Shown here in pieces: positions 1 through 10,525 of a stretch of 64,000 bases of DNA. How positions within the stretch are numbered: the stretch's first letter is position 1; the number at the start of each line of letters is the position of its first letter. The notes beneath the pieces were generated by a model that saw only the letters and a program-made list of their open reading frames with translations, had not been told where the DNA came from and ran no database searches. Made by a program: the position numbers and the translations under genes. The DNA comes from Dactylonectria macrodidyma (Eukaryota > Ascomycota > Sordariomycetes > Hypocreales > Nectriaceae), in NCBI GenBank assembly GCA_020744425.1, contig JAGMUV010000030.1:558001-622000 (forward strand), read 5' to 3'.

Positions 1-1143
1 ACACATAACCCGCGATAGCTTATATATTCAAAGGGTGATAGACATGTGCGGTTCATTTCTCACAATCCGGAATGGCTATGTGTATCTCATTCATCAGTCC
101 GTCAAAGATTTCCTGACGACCGAGATGTCAGTTAAAAATTTCCAGCATGGATTCACAGCCACACATCATACGATATTCTTGAAATCGATGCAAATCATAA
201 ATGAAACCTTACGACGTGATATGTACGACTTACAACATCCCGGCATCTCTATCGACGACGTCCGCCAGCCTGAACCGGACCCATTAGCTCCGGCACGGTA
301 TTCGTGTTTCTACTGGGTTGACCACCTAAGAGATGCCATATCGCATGGAGCTTCCAGGCCTATCGACGACCTCCACGACGATGGTACAGTCTATAAATTC
401 CTCAGCAAGAAGTACCTCTACTGGCTCGAGGCGCTGAGTCTTCTCCGAGGCATGCCTGAAGGAGTAGTTGCGATAACGAAGCTGGGGGCATTACTCGTAG
501 GCGAATTGACTTGATCATCGTATGGCACCGATGCGCTAATTAGTGTCTCTACTAGGAATGGTCCGATAAGTCCTATCTATTGGACCTCGTTCGAGATGGA
601 CACAGGTTCATCCTATCATGCGGATCGGCGATAGGGAAAGCGCCTCTTCAGGCATATACGTCAGCACTTATATTCAGTCCTAGGCAGAGCATAACGAGAA
701 AACTGTTCAAAGGGGAAGAGCCAAATTGGATTATCACTAAATCGGCTATACCAGAGGATTGGGATGCATGTATGGTGACGCTCGAGGGCCATAGCCGTGG
801 GGTTTACTCGGTGGTCTTCTCGCCCGATGGCCAGCGTCTCGCATCGGCGTCAGAAGATACGACTGTCAAGGTCTGGGACGCCGCAACGGGCCACTGCGAG
901 GCGACGCTCGAGGGCCATAGCCATGGGGTTCACTCGGTGGCCTTCTCAGCTGGTGGCCAACGCCTCGCCTCGGCGTCATATGACAAGACCGTCAAGGTCT
1001 GGGATGCCACGACGGGCCACTGCCAGGCGACGCTCGAGGGCCATAGCCATTGGGTTCAGTCGGTGGCCTTCTCGCCCGATGGCCAGCGTCTCGCATCGGC
1101 GTCATCTGACGGGACCGTCAAGGTCTGGGATGCCACGACGGGG
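1..1143 (+). pseudogene. NACHT-WD40 (NLR-like) gene, 5'-partial and cut off at its 3' end by hAT DNA
   Basis: The frame is open from the window edge. An intron at 497-555 (donor GTAGGC, branch GCTAAT, acceptor CTAG) joins two coding parts. The first carries the motif HQSVKDFLTT, typical of the winged-helix region that follows the NACHT ATPase in fungal NWD proteins. The second holds a linker and three WD40 repeats of 42 residues (about 775-1143, each with GH near the start and WD at the end) that are very alike, as in NWD genes whose repeats are homogenised. The P-loop NACHT part would lie left of the window. At 1144 the repeat array stops and reverse-oriented hAT transposon sequence begins, giving an unrelated tail and a stop at 1218. 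Family role: NLR-like sensors in heterokaryon incompatibility or immunity. This copy has lost the rest of its WD40 array and is probably dead. Confidence 0.85.
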
Positions 1144-2225
1144 ATTCTTCTCGTCTCTGAAAAAACAAGCAATACCGTAGAGGGCAAGCTTATTTCGAGA
1201 CGTCCAGCCATCAAATGAAATATGAAGGGCTCCAGGGGAGTTCCTCAGCACCTCGATAACCGTCTGCTTGTGGCGGTTATACTCTTGAATGATCTTATAT
1301 CGGACAGCCGTGGCAGTCAAGTTGGCGTGTTGGATGGAAACGGAGGGACTCAAATAGTCGAAGATTTCTCGGAGGATGGGGTTCTCGGCGAAGGAAAATG
1401 ACTGGTTGCTACTGACGATTAACTCGACTAGCATACGCTGAAAATGTTGCTTATCAAAGCGTGAGATGAAGCTATTCGCGATATTCTGTTCCGTAGGCTT
1501 GTTGACGTCCAGTTTCAAAACAGAGGCAATAGTCGGCTGGTTCGATTTCAGTGCGCCTTCGGATTTGAGCTGTGCTGTGCTCTTTTTCTCTCCCTCTGGT
1601 GCTGGTGTTTTGTGCTCACGCCATAGATGATTTGCCGCGTTCTGGAGACCTGAAGAGGTAAAACTCGCGATAATGGGACGATTTCTGAGGATACAGTCCT
1701 TGCAAGCCCATTTGCGTAAGCCATGACGTTGAATATCATAGCCAAAGTCCCACAGCCAAGAGCTAGTATCACGAGCGCGTTCTGACCAATTCCAGCCTCT
1801 GAAATGGCGAAAAAGACGGTCTTCGAGCTGCTGCTGTTGGCCTGGTTGGCCTGGCTGGTTGGCTGACATCAATTTTTTTTTTTGGCAAAAACAAAGCAGG
1901 AAATCTGTAGAAAACGCACTCAATAGGGGTAGTTTCTCGTCAATATTATTAGATTAGCTGTAGGGGTGATCGACCTCGGCTAACTTGGGTCCAGGTACCT
2001 CGATTTAATGGGCAGTCATATACAAAAATAAGTACTATGAACCATACAGGGTCAGGGAATATCCTACTGTACCTAAATCCACCTAAATCCACTCCATTAC
2101 ATCCACTTTCGTGTCCAAGTGTAGTGGATTATTACGTAATCTGAGCGCCGACAAGTGGATGTAATAGAGATGGGCCACTTATATGTGGTCCACGTGGATT
2201 TACAGTGTAGTGGGTTCGAGCCTTG
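1144..2225 (-). mobile_element. 5' half of a hAT transposon (truncated copy)
   Basis: This segment is the reverse complement of 16650-17731 in the full-length element. Both are exactly 1082 bp, and the encoded transposase N-terminus shows no residue difference up to the break. The outer end at 2225 has the terminal inverted repeat CAAGGCTCGAACCC (minus strand). The inner end is an abrupt break within the transposase frame, just after the conserved FDGW motif. No second terminus and no 8-bp target duplication are seen, so this is a rearranged fragment rather than a clean insertion. Confidence 0.92.
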
Positions 2226-2228
2226 CCA

Positions 2229-2525
2229 CTTAATGTGCTGCTATATGCAAGCTTGTCTGATATCCCTGGGTGTAAGATAGCATCCAGGCATACCACCGAC
2301 CCCTGAACCGCCAGAACCAGCTGGAAGGTTCTTCAACCCCCATGATTCCTACCACACCTCGCTTGGCTGATCATGTCGGCGTTGCCCCGGCCCTTCGGTC
2401 TCTCCGTGCTGTTGGTCCACCAGACCGGCACGACAAGAGTCAGTCTTGTGATCATCGATTCATGTCTCAGCTCTGGCGGCCTCCTTTGGCCATTCTGCCG
2501 GTCAAGGGTGGAAGCCCCAATAGCG
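2229..2525 (+). repeat. Dispersed repeat family, copy 1
   Basis: Homologous to 47880-48118 (opposite strand) and 50351-50537. Shared landmarks are GTGCTGCTATATGCAAG near the left end, the block ATGATTCCTACCACACC, and in copies 1 and 2 a right part ending GGCCATTCTGCCGGTCAAGG. The copies differ by scattered transitions. No transposase, long ORF or clear terminal repeats were found, so the class is unknown. Copy 1 directly abuts the hAT fragment. Confidence 0.75.
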
Positions 2526-3207
2526 TCAAAGGCTTTGAACAACGCCGCCGCCGCAGCCACAGCAGCAGCAGCAGGAGCAGCCAGGTCAACAAGGAAGCTA
2601 GATATCTAATGCAGCTACAGGTATCTAGGAGCCGCCGTAAGCAAAACGCCGATAGCACCTACAGACCAGATATCAAGCCTACAGACGCCGTAGGCAGCCA
2701 ACTTGAACCGTTTAACGTCCCAGACCGCGATATGGGTCCGCTATACGACCAGTCGACCATTGGCACTTTGAAAAGCACGTGCCAGTTGCATGTGTCGGCA
2801 AGTGGTGGAACCAATCCGAGAAGTCACACAGCCAGGCCCAGGTGTCGGAACTATTCCCACGGTCATCCAGAGAGACTCTGACAGCCAACAAGAAGACTAA
2901 TGTTTTGGTCCGGAGCCTCGGCTTGCGAACCATAGAGAAAAGAGTACCGCGACGTAATGTTAAACCAGGCTTAAATCTGGGGGAATGATCAACGATTCAC
3001 GAAATCCGATTAGTAAACACGGGTAATACGGAACAGACCCGAGTAGTCTTTTGAGGAGGTTAGTACCCCGCACGGCCCAGGAAGGGCGAAGTATATTGTC
3101 CGTCGGCGAGAATATAAGCCCGACTCTAAATGACTGATCAAAGTATTTATTCTTCATAGCCCATCTTTTCATTCTAAGGCAAAGAGACACGACAAATAGG
3201 CGTCAAT
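2526..3207. other. Non-coding stretch
   Basis: Contains a short (CAG)n-like run at about 2550-2585 that creates artificial Ser/Arg-rich or Leu-rich reading frames. No gene with motif support was seen. The last 100 bp are the upstream region of the SnoaL-like gene. Confidence 0.5.
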
Positions 3208-3708
3208 ATGGAAGTTCCATCAGGTGTCGCAGCGACAATCTCTGGGAAGAAAGCGATGTATGGCCGGTATATTGACACGAAAGAATGGGATAAATTTGGC
3301 CAGGTTGCGCTACCCGACGCACAGCTCAATTTCTACGACTCAGACGGATCTCTTTTAATGGTTGGACAGACAGCCTTAGCATTTGACTCGGCCGAGGCAT
3401 TCACCACATTTTTCAAAAAGTTCTTCGCGAAAGCGCAGACGCTTCACATGTTTGGACCGGGACAGTTACAGCAAACTGGGCCCGACGAAGTCAAGGCAAT
3501 CTGGGGCATGGAAGACGAAATCATAATGCGCGCTACCGCTGGCTTGGTTGAGGTTAGAGGCGGGGGGTATTACTACGAGACATGGAAACAGAAGGATGGG
3601 GACTGGTTCTTGAAGTCTCTGGACTTGCATAGAACATACACGAAAACAAGTCTATTGGCAAGAATCCTCATATTATTACAGACATACTCGGGGCTCACAA
3701 TCGTGTAG
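3208..3708 (+). CDS. SnoaL-like / NTF2-fold protein
   Basis: An intact single-exon ORF of 166 residues with an ATG start. The N-terminal part YGRYIDTKEWDKFG, followed by an acidic strand and a later W-x-L-x-x-L-x-L-x-R segment near the C-terminus, is the pattern of SnoaL-like domains (cone-shaped alpha+beta barrel of the NTF2 superfamily). Family members include polyketide cyclases, dehydratases and many small fungal proteins of unknown substrate. The length fits a single domain plus a short tail. The nearest gene, on the other strand, is the decayed VTC-like locus, so context gives no substrate. The fold assignment is reasonably safe; any enzymatic role is unknown. Confidence 0.8.
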   Translation: MEVPSGVAATISGKKAMYGRYIDTKEWDKFGQVALPDAQLNFYDSDGSLLMVGQTALAFDSAEAFTTFFKKFFAKAQTLHMFGPGQLQQTGPDEVKAIWGMEDEIIMRATAGLVEVRGGGYYYETWKQKDGDWFLKSLDLHRTYTKTSLLARILILLQTYSGLTIV

Positions 3709-4238
3709 GATACTTGCATAAAAAAATGGAAGATTTGAGGCGGATAACTTGAAGGTGTATATTTATATCTAGCCGATCATGGACCCAATGCAGGGAAACT
3801 GGCCTACTGTACCACGCCCTGCCTGTATTTGACAAAATACGTCCCAATCGGGCCTGTGCACGCGTTCTTGTCCCTCGGATTCTTTGTGTATTTCGTCCGT
3901 CCACGCTCGAAGGGCCCTTCCCCTGGCTAGTGCGCTGTCGTCATCTCCTCTTTTCAGCAACTATCTTAGCTCACCTCCTGTTCGGTGATGGTCTCGATGC
4001 TTCCGTTTCGTCTCTCTTGCAAAGCACCAACAAATTCTAGAATCTGTCTCTGGGATCTCCTTTTGAAACCTATAGCATCCGACTTCCTAAAGACGTCGTA
4101 AAGGTGCACCTCCTCGGATCGTACTCCTTGACTGAGATAGCCAGTCCCGCAGCGTACTCAACGGACAGGGAACCGAAACTGGCCCCTTGGGCTAGTTAAG
4201 TCAACCAGCAGAGAGCCGGTTGGGGCTCTCTTCACCGG
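3709..4238. other. Intergenic stretch
   Basis: Lies between two converging genes. No coding potential with recognisable motifs, no RNA gene and no repeat was noticed. Confidence 0.5.
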
Positions 4239-5381
4239 CTATTTATTTGTGAACCCCATATCGTCCTGCTCCCCGTCATTCATCCGAGCAAATGCTGCCC
4301 GATACTGTTTCCCTAGGTTATCACTGTTCGTACCCGGCGCTAGCTCAGACGCCCGACTCACCTGGAAGAAGAAGTTGAGAACCAGGGCCACCATCAGCGA
4401 GATGCTGATGATGATGGGCCCAACCATGTTGTCAAAATCCTTGCCACTCCGCTCCAGAATCATGATTCTCCGCACCCTCAACATTGCATAGCCCCAGACC
4501 CCGGCAAAGATGGCAATCAGGACGTAGATGATGCCCATGATCTCGGCAATGACATCCTTGCCCGCTGCCGTGTACAAGCCCACCGCCAGGACGCCCTGGA
4601 GGATGCAGATGTGCTGCCACTTGAGAAACGTGCGCTCGTTGGCGAGCCACACCTTGGGCTCTACCTTGAGCTGGCGATTGACCTTTTCTGAGTAGAGCTC
4701 GAATTCGCTGTTGTCTAAGTAGAGCGAGGTGACTGCGGGCGAGTCGTTGCCACTGGCGACCCCAGCAGCAGCGGCTGGTCTGGCGCCCGCCACTCCGGCG
4801 ACGACCCGTACTCAAACTCACTGCCTTGCCCCGTCAACAACACTGGCGTACCGCCCAGGTTCCCGTCCGACGTCCGCGACAACGACCTGGGCCTTTGCTG
4901 CTCCAAGTGCACTTGCGATGACAAGCGGGGACTTGGATGCCGACTGATCGCCGGTGCCGGGAGCAGCAGCTCCGCGGCGTCGCTCCCCAGGCTGCACTGT
5001 CCGTGGATCCTGTCTCGTCCCAAGGGCGTGGAGTGCGCCGACGCTGACATCTCCATTCCAAGGTCATTATCCCCAGGCGGGAGAGACGGCGACCCGAGCC
5101 CGTGGATGCGCCGGTATGCGGCCATCTTGTCGTCCTCGTCCGAGCGGAGGACGCGGCCCCCTAGCCGCATGATGCGGTACGTAGATGCGGTGCAGGTTAT
5201 AGGCATGCTGGTCGGCCGGGTCGAGGTCGATGAAGGCTTTGGCTCGGCCGCGCGAGGAGACGCCGCTCCTGGGAACACACAAGGTCAGTCGATGGTGTCG
5301 GGAATGTAGAGGGCTACGAGCCGTGGCAATAAGGGAGTATTATGGGAACAGGAACTTACCAGCACCAGCAGGTACCATCAT
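4239..5381 (-). pseudogene. VTC-like (DUF202) membrane protein gene, decayed
   Basis: A first exon (5381-5360) with a good intron (5359-5269; GTAAGT to CCCAG) leads into GC-rich coding sequence, but no single frame runs through. The 3' frame (4793-4239) has a remnant of the VTC polyphosphate-polymerase domain (SLYLDNSEFELYSEKV). This is followed at once by VEPKVWLANERTFLKW and three hydrophobic helices, the DUF202 membrane domain of vacuolar transporter chaperone subunits. Normally some 300 residues of catalytic tunnel domain separate these two motifs; here they are about a dozen residues apart, and no SPX domain is present. The middle part (about 5278-4715) is open in another frame. I infer an internal deletion plus frameshifts. 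Alternatively the 184-aa 3' ORF could be a short Vtc1-like protein in its own right. Confidence 0.55.
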
Positions 5382-8017
5382 CAGAACCGACCCTCAATCC
5401 CTGGGTCTCAGATAAAGCGAACACCGCTTACTAGTTATCAGTGATCTTCCAAACACCCATTATGCCCTTGAGATGGATTTCAGTACCGAGAGGTACCATG
5501 CCTTTCCCGTTGCACACATCATATTCTGCAGTGCATCGCTTTTCTCCGGTTTCGTTGGTCTCATAAACCGAAACAAAGCAACAACGCCATTCCAGTGTCT
5601 GATTGGCACCCTCAACCGCTGCTGGGGTTTTTCTAGCACCTTCGCTGAAGATTGTGGCCTTGTTCGGCGGCTCCAGGGTGAATTTCTAAGGAGGGCGTTA
5701 CCGACTATCTCGTCAGGCTTGCAGGTATAAACGGACCATCAGGATCTATTTGCCACCTAATTGACGGTAGCTCGCTATCGGGACGGAGTTCGAAAAGGTG
5801 GAATTCCAATCGGCTGCAACTTGTTGCCCTGATATTCGTCGCAAAGGAGAAGAAGCTTCTCTGAGGATCTGGGTTTCTGTTGAACAAAGACGCGTCAACT
5901 TGTTACCCTAGTACGGGTAGAGCGGAGGGGGGATTCAACAGGGCTTGCAGGGCTCTGCACATTGGCGGAGGACGTGCCGCAGGAACTAGGTGATCGATTG
6001 GTTGATCGACATTCAAACCAGAAGATGATAGAATTTAGGCATTGCAGTTATGTGTAACGGTTATGCTTATCCTTATTACCACTCGCCTCCTAACAGCAAC
6101 CGCATCCTCGGATTAATATGACAGGATTCGGGGTAAGCTGACTGGCATCATGCCGATCCATTTAACAGTTGATAGATGTGACAGAAACTATCTTCTTCCG
6201 GTGTGAACTTGGCTTTCGCACCTTCGCCGCGATGCACTCGCCCGGTCGAGCCTGCAAATGTTTGGCGGCGCCTGTCATGAATAGCATCGCCCGCGTTGTC
6301 TTGCTTCGAGTACATGCTCATTACTTCGGTCTCTCTTAGTCACTCTGGTATTCTTACCGCCTGCCATTGTAAAGGCGTAGAGAAAAGGTCGGCAAAGTAA
6401 AGCTCATATTCCGGTCTGGTATAGGATATATATAGCAAGCCATCTCTGTGTTCACCATTTTGTGTATTCAGGAAGCTGCTTTCTGAAATTTGACCCTTAT
6501 CAAGTTATTGCTATCAAAAATCTTGCCTGAGAAACCACTGAGGCGGCTCTAAGCCAGGTGGCCCGGCCTCTCTACTGGCCCGTGACTCAATTTGGAGATG
6601 CGGTGGTTCAACTCCACGGACTAAATGCTGAGTAAGCTGTCAACGCAACGCCACGTGAAGGCGAAATTGATGGAATTGAATTGATCGCCAGCCTGTGTGA
6701 GCTCAATGGGACTAGGATAAAATTATGTTCCATCAAGATTCAGATCTCGTTTCATTCCCTGAAATTAAAAACCTGGTCATACTTCATTCCATGAAATAAG
6801 AATCTAGTCCATCTCGTTCTACGAAATTAGAATCCGGCCCAATCCTGGTTCCAAGCCCGGGATGGGAAGAGACCAGGACGGGAAATCATGCTCTCGCGGT
6901 CAGCCTAGCAGCCTCGACTGATAAAAAGCAGCCCTGCTCTGAAACAAAAACGCAGAGACGTGATCGTCAGTTCGGGGTGTATATACCTACCTCCTATGGT
7001 TACGCACCGATCTTGGTCTCCGTAATTACCAGGGCCGCTTTAATCAGTCATGTGCGTGACGTTGAGGGGTATAGCAAAAACCCAGTGTTGGAAGCAACCA
7101 ATCTCACTATTCAGCTGCTCGGCTGCAACTGCTGGTATGCTGGAGATAACCAGCCGGGATTGCCAATCTCTTCAGTATAGACCTAAAGCCCGTTTTTGGT
7201 GAAAAGGGGGCCATGTTAAATGTATGGCGTTCTCCCTGGCTCTAAGAGATAGAATCCAATTGCATCAATTATCTCGCACTCTCCATACTAAGAATCTGCA
7301 GTTTCCGACTATAGAAGGTGTAAGACCTACCTGGTATATATAATCTCATGACCTTCCAACACCCAAAGCACTCCACACTATATGCGGAAAATTCTCCCGT
7401 GATTTTTCAGCGAAAGGAACTATTTCACTTTTGGATCTCACAATAGTCAGGATTTGGTTTTGCAACCTTGGAATTGGGATCTCATGGATTCTTAACGACA
7501 GATAAAGATTGCCTTGTAACATTATCAAAATATCCAAATCGTCATCGAATCAAATCATGCCAAGCGACTGTGTTTTCAAATTGTCCTAAATTGATTGTCA
7601 ACTTTTGAGTTTGCTTGCCCGTGGAAGGAATACAGCCCCTTTTGCTGCATATATAATCCATTACTGTCCCACCTGTAGAGCGAATTCTGCAGAGGAAAAA
7701 AATGAATGATAAAAATTCGCTCCAAAATCTCACTCAACTTCTCAGCTTGCTTGCGTGTAGAATGAGCGACAGCTTCTCACAGCATGTAGGAGATGATCAA
7801 CTTGGTATGCGACCAGGAGGCGGATACCGCTCAAGAAGGAAGAAAATGAAAATCCACCCTGAAATGTCATCCACTATACCAAAATTGTCATGAATGCCCC
7901 AAATTTCCTCACCACAATACCTGTAGCTTCATCTGCATATTTCCCAGGGGGACACTACATTATAACATCTCAACTAGTCAGCTTTACAGCGAACAGAGCA
8001 TGAAGGTTCCATCCCTT
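5382..8017. other. Long gene-poor stretch
   Basis: No reading frame here has motif support. Short ATG ORFs at 5473-5730 and 7702-7893 are open but featureless and lack coding-like codon bias. The region is AT-richer toward 6.7-7.9 kb and holds the downstream flank of the Cys-repeat gene. Confidence 0.5.
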
Positions 8018-9635
8018 TTACTGTGCTCTGGGCCACTTGCATTGGCCATGCTGACAAGTTTTAGGAGCCACGCACTGTAGCTAGTCAGCTCTATAATATC
8101 TAAAAATAGGAATTTCACTTACTGTTTCACAATTTCTTCCACAAGTGTTAGATGGACACTTGCATTGGCCGTGCTGACAAGTTTTTGGAGCCACGCACTG
8201 TAGCTAGTCAGTTCTATAATATCTATAAAACAGGAATTTCACTTACTGTTTCACAATTTCTTCCACAAGTGTTAGATGGACACTTGCATTGGCCGTGCTG
8301 ACAAGTTTTAGGAGCCACGCACTGTAGCTAGTCAGCTCTATAATATCTAGAAATAGGAATTTCACTTACTGTTTCACAATTTCTTCCACAAGTGTTAGAT
8401 GGACACTTGCATTGGCCGTGCTGACAAGTTTTAGGAGCCACGCACTGTAGCTAGTCAGTTCTATAATATCTATAAAACAGGAATTTCACTTACTGTTTCA
8501 CAATTTCTTCCACAAGTGTTAGATGGACACTTGCATTGGCCATGCTGACAAGTTTTTGGAGCCACGCACTGTAGCTAGTCAGCTCTATAATATCTAAAAA
8601 TAGGAATTTCACTTACTGTTTCACAATTTCTTCCACAAGTGTTAGATGGACACTTGCATTGACCGTGCTGACAAGTTTTTGGAGCCACGCACTGTAGCTA
8701 GTCAGTTCTATAATATCTATAAAACAGGAATTTCACTTACTGTTTCACAATTTCTTCCACAGGTGTTAGATGGACACTTGCATTGGCCGTGCTGACAAGT
8801 TTTAGGAGCCACGCACTGTAGCTAGTCAGCTCTATAATATCTAGAAATAGGAATTTCACTTACTGTTTCACAATTTCTTCCACAAGTGTTAGATGGACAC
8901 TTGCATTGGCCATGCTGACAAGTTTTAGGAGCCACGCACTGTAGCTAGTCAGCTCTATAATATCTAGAAATAGGAATTTCACTTACTGTTTCACAATTTC
9001 TTCCACAAGTGTTAGATGGACACTTGCATTGGCCGTGCTGACAAGTTTTAGGAGCCACGCACTGTAGCTAGTCAGCTCTATAATATCTATAAAACAGGAA
9101 TTTCACTTACTGTTTCACAATTTCTTCCACAAGTGTTAGATGGACATTGACATGAACCACTCTGACAAGTTTTAGGAGCCACGCACTGTAGCTAGTCAGC
9201 TCTATAATCTATAGGACAGAAGGATTTTACTTACTGTTAAGCATCGAGGTCCGCAATTACCGCCACCAGACGGGCACACACACTCGTGATTTCGACAAAA
9301 CTTGGGAGATTCGCACTGTTATTTCTCCCGTACAGTGGTTAGCTTTACAGATTGTGGAGCACAAAATCATGTTTTATGAAGAACACACGCACCAGTGGAC
9401 AGCAACACTGAAAGCCATTATGTGCTGCAGCTGAAGCACATTGTCCAACATTCCTCCAACACGGCGAAAAACGGTCTTGGCACCAGTGTGCACAGTCACT
9501 GTTGCCTCCTCCCTGTGGAATGGCCCAGGTAGTGACAACTGCCGCATCCATTAGCGAGAACTACAGAACGCCACGTTAAGAGCGCCTCCGAAACTCACTA
9601 AGAAGGAGCCAACTCAGCAAGAGGAGTCTAGCCAT
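8018..9635 (-). CDS. Secreted cysteine-rich repeat protein encoded by a tandem exon array (13 exons)
   Basis: I assembled exons 9635-9599, 9538-9393, 9315-9235, nine exons of exactly 75 nt (the first 9185-9111, the last 8197-8123), and a final exon 8074-8018 ending in TAA. They total 996 nt, 331 residues. The N-terminus (MARLLLLSWLLL, then IVTTWA) is a signal peptide, followed by a Cys-rich head that ends in CCCP. Exon 3 and every 75-nt exon encode one unit with spacing C-x5-C-x4-C-x-C-x4-C-x3-C-x2; exon 3 has x6 in the fifth gap. From exon 5 on the units are identical at protein level (CVAPKTC, then QHGQCKC, then PSNTCGRNC), differing only at synonymous sites. Introns are 48-49 nt, GTAAGT to CTACAG with branch CTGAC, all phase 0. 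The last unit breaks off after CK. The family is not recognised. A disulphide-rich extracellular or wall role is inference. Confidence 0.85.
8041..9185 (-). repeat. 123/124-bp tandem repeat = one exon plus one intron per unit
   Basis: About 9.5 copies, with unit landmarks at 8041, 8164, 8288, 8411, 8535, 8658, 8782, 8905 and 9028, then a diverged copy near 9150. Each unit is a 75-nt exon plus a 48- or 49-nt intron. Intron types alternate (AAATAGG versus AAACAGG core), suggesting higher-order two- or four-unit duplications. Introns are as conserved as exons, which points to recent unequal exchange. Confidence 0.95.
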
Positions 9636-9689
9636 TGCAAGCCGCTTTAGTACACACACTCGGGTCTTTTTGGTGAATAGTTAGGTATG

Positions 9690-9810
9690 AGGTGCAGAGA
9701 AGCAGAGAAGAAGATAAGCAGAGGAGAAGATAAGAAGAGGAGAAGAGTAGAGGAGAAGATAAGTAAAGGAAAAACAAGCTAGTTGCTGAGAGACAACACT
9801 ATACTTTTTA
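9690..9810 (-). promoter_or_regulatory. Pyrimidine-rich upstream tract of the Cys-repeat gene
   Basis: On the gene's strand, 9776-9692 is an almost pure C/T tract built from loosely repeated 17-18-bp units, lying 60-140 bp upstream of the ATG. A TATA-like AATAAAAAGTATAG precedes it. Polypyrimidine tracts just upstream of start sites are common in strongly expressed genes of filamentous fungi; activity here is inference. Confidence 0.45.
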
Positions 9811-9948
9811 TTCCCCAGGGGGATGGAATTCCTCAAACCAATACGTAATGCCAGCCAGCCACCTCAATTTAACCAAGTTACTAAGATGCTCGAGGTTGTG
9901 GGTCACCCCCTCTACAGTCGGGGAAGGCCGAGATGGAAAATACGAGAG

Positions 9949-10042
9949 TACCGTAAGTTTAATTTCTTGCTGCCTAATTGGTCACTGAGTCGTCAAAATC
10001 CTATTCTGACTAATTAGAGAGCCAGGAATTAAACTTACGGTA
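9949..10042. mobile_element. Small TA-bounded inverted-repeat element (MITE or pogo end)
   Basis: A 94-bp segment with perfect 16-bp terminal inverted repeats (TACCGTAAGTTTAATT) flanked by TA on both sides, as expected for Tc1/mariner-pogo insertions. It sits 100 bp upstream of a pogo-like transposase start, so it could be either a nested MITE or the structured left end of that element. Confidence 0.65.
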
Positions 10043-10141
10043 ACGTCATTCACAAGTGAGTGAGACAGACAAGCGAGTGAGACACGTCATCACAGAAACA
10101 CATCTCCGCACTTCAAACTCTCCCCTTCCTACAACATCGCA

Positions 10142-10525
10142 ATGCCCACACCAATTAACGAAAGTAATATGATTCTAGCCCTCCAAGCTATAGGAGAAGA
10201 CCCATCTTTAAGTTCAAGAGGCGCTGCTAAAATCTACAACATTAGTCATACAACGCTCTCTCGTCGCAAGAATGGAATAGCCTTATGACACAATACTATG
10301 CCAAATTCACATAAACTTACGGATTCCGAGGAATCAGCTATTATACAGTATATTCTCGACCTAGATGCACGATACTTTCCTCCCTGGCTTATTGATGTGG
10401 AAGCAATGGCCAATCGACTGCTAGTAGAGCGCGACATGCCTCCAGCCGGTAAGTACTGGGCTTTAAACTTCGCCAGGCGGCAACCAGAGCTTAAAATACG
10501 AATCTTTCGGAGATATGACTACTAG
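10142..10525 (+). pseudogene. pogo/Fot1-type transposase, N-terminal HTH domains, with nonsense codons
   Basis: From the ATG at 10142 the frame encodes a psq-type helix-turn-helix (SLSSRGAAKIYNISHTTLSRR) and then a CENP-B/Tc5-type HTH domain (SEESAIIQYILDLDARYFPP, then MANRLL and PAGKYWALNF). In-frame stops occur at 10286 (TGA) and 10523 (TAG), each explained by one C-to-T change, as left by RIP. Downstream similarity fades by about 10.6 kb and no DDE catalytic domain follows, so the element is a dead 5' remnant. Confidence 0.8.

Noticed and set aside
797..1180. Basic ORF overlapping the WD40 repeats
   Set aside because: Alternate-frame shadow of the WD40 coding sequence, repeating with the same 126-bp period.
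2342..2881. 179-codon plus-strand ORF with Ser/Arg run
   Set aside because: Begins inside a dispersed non-coding repeat and its run comes from a CAG tract; the frame is not shared with the other repeat copies.
8041..9185. CRISPR-like direct repeat array
   Set aside because: Repeats are 123-124 bp, contiguous, lack variable spacers, and resolve exactly into exon plus intron units in a eukaryotic gene.
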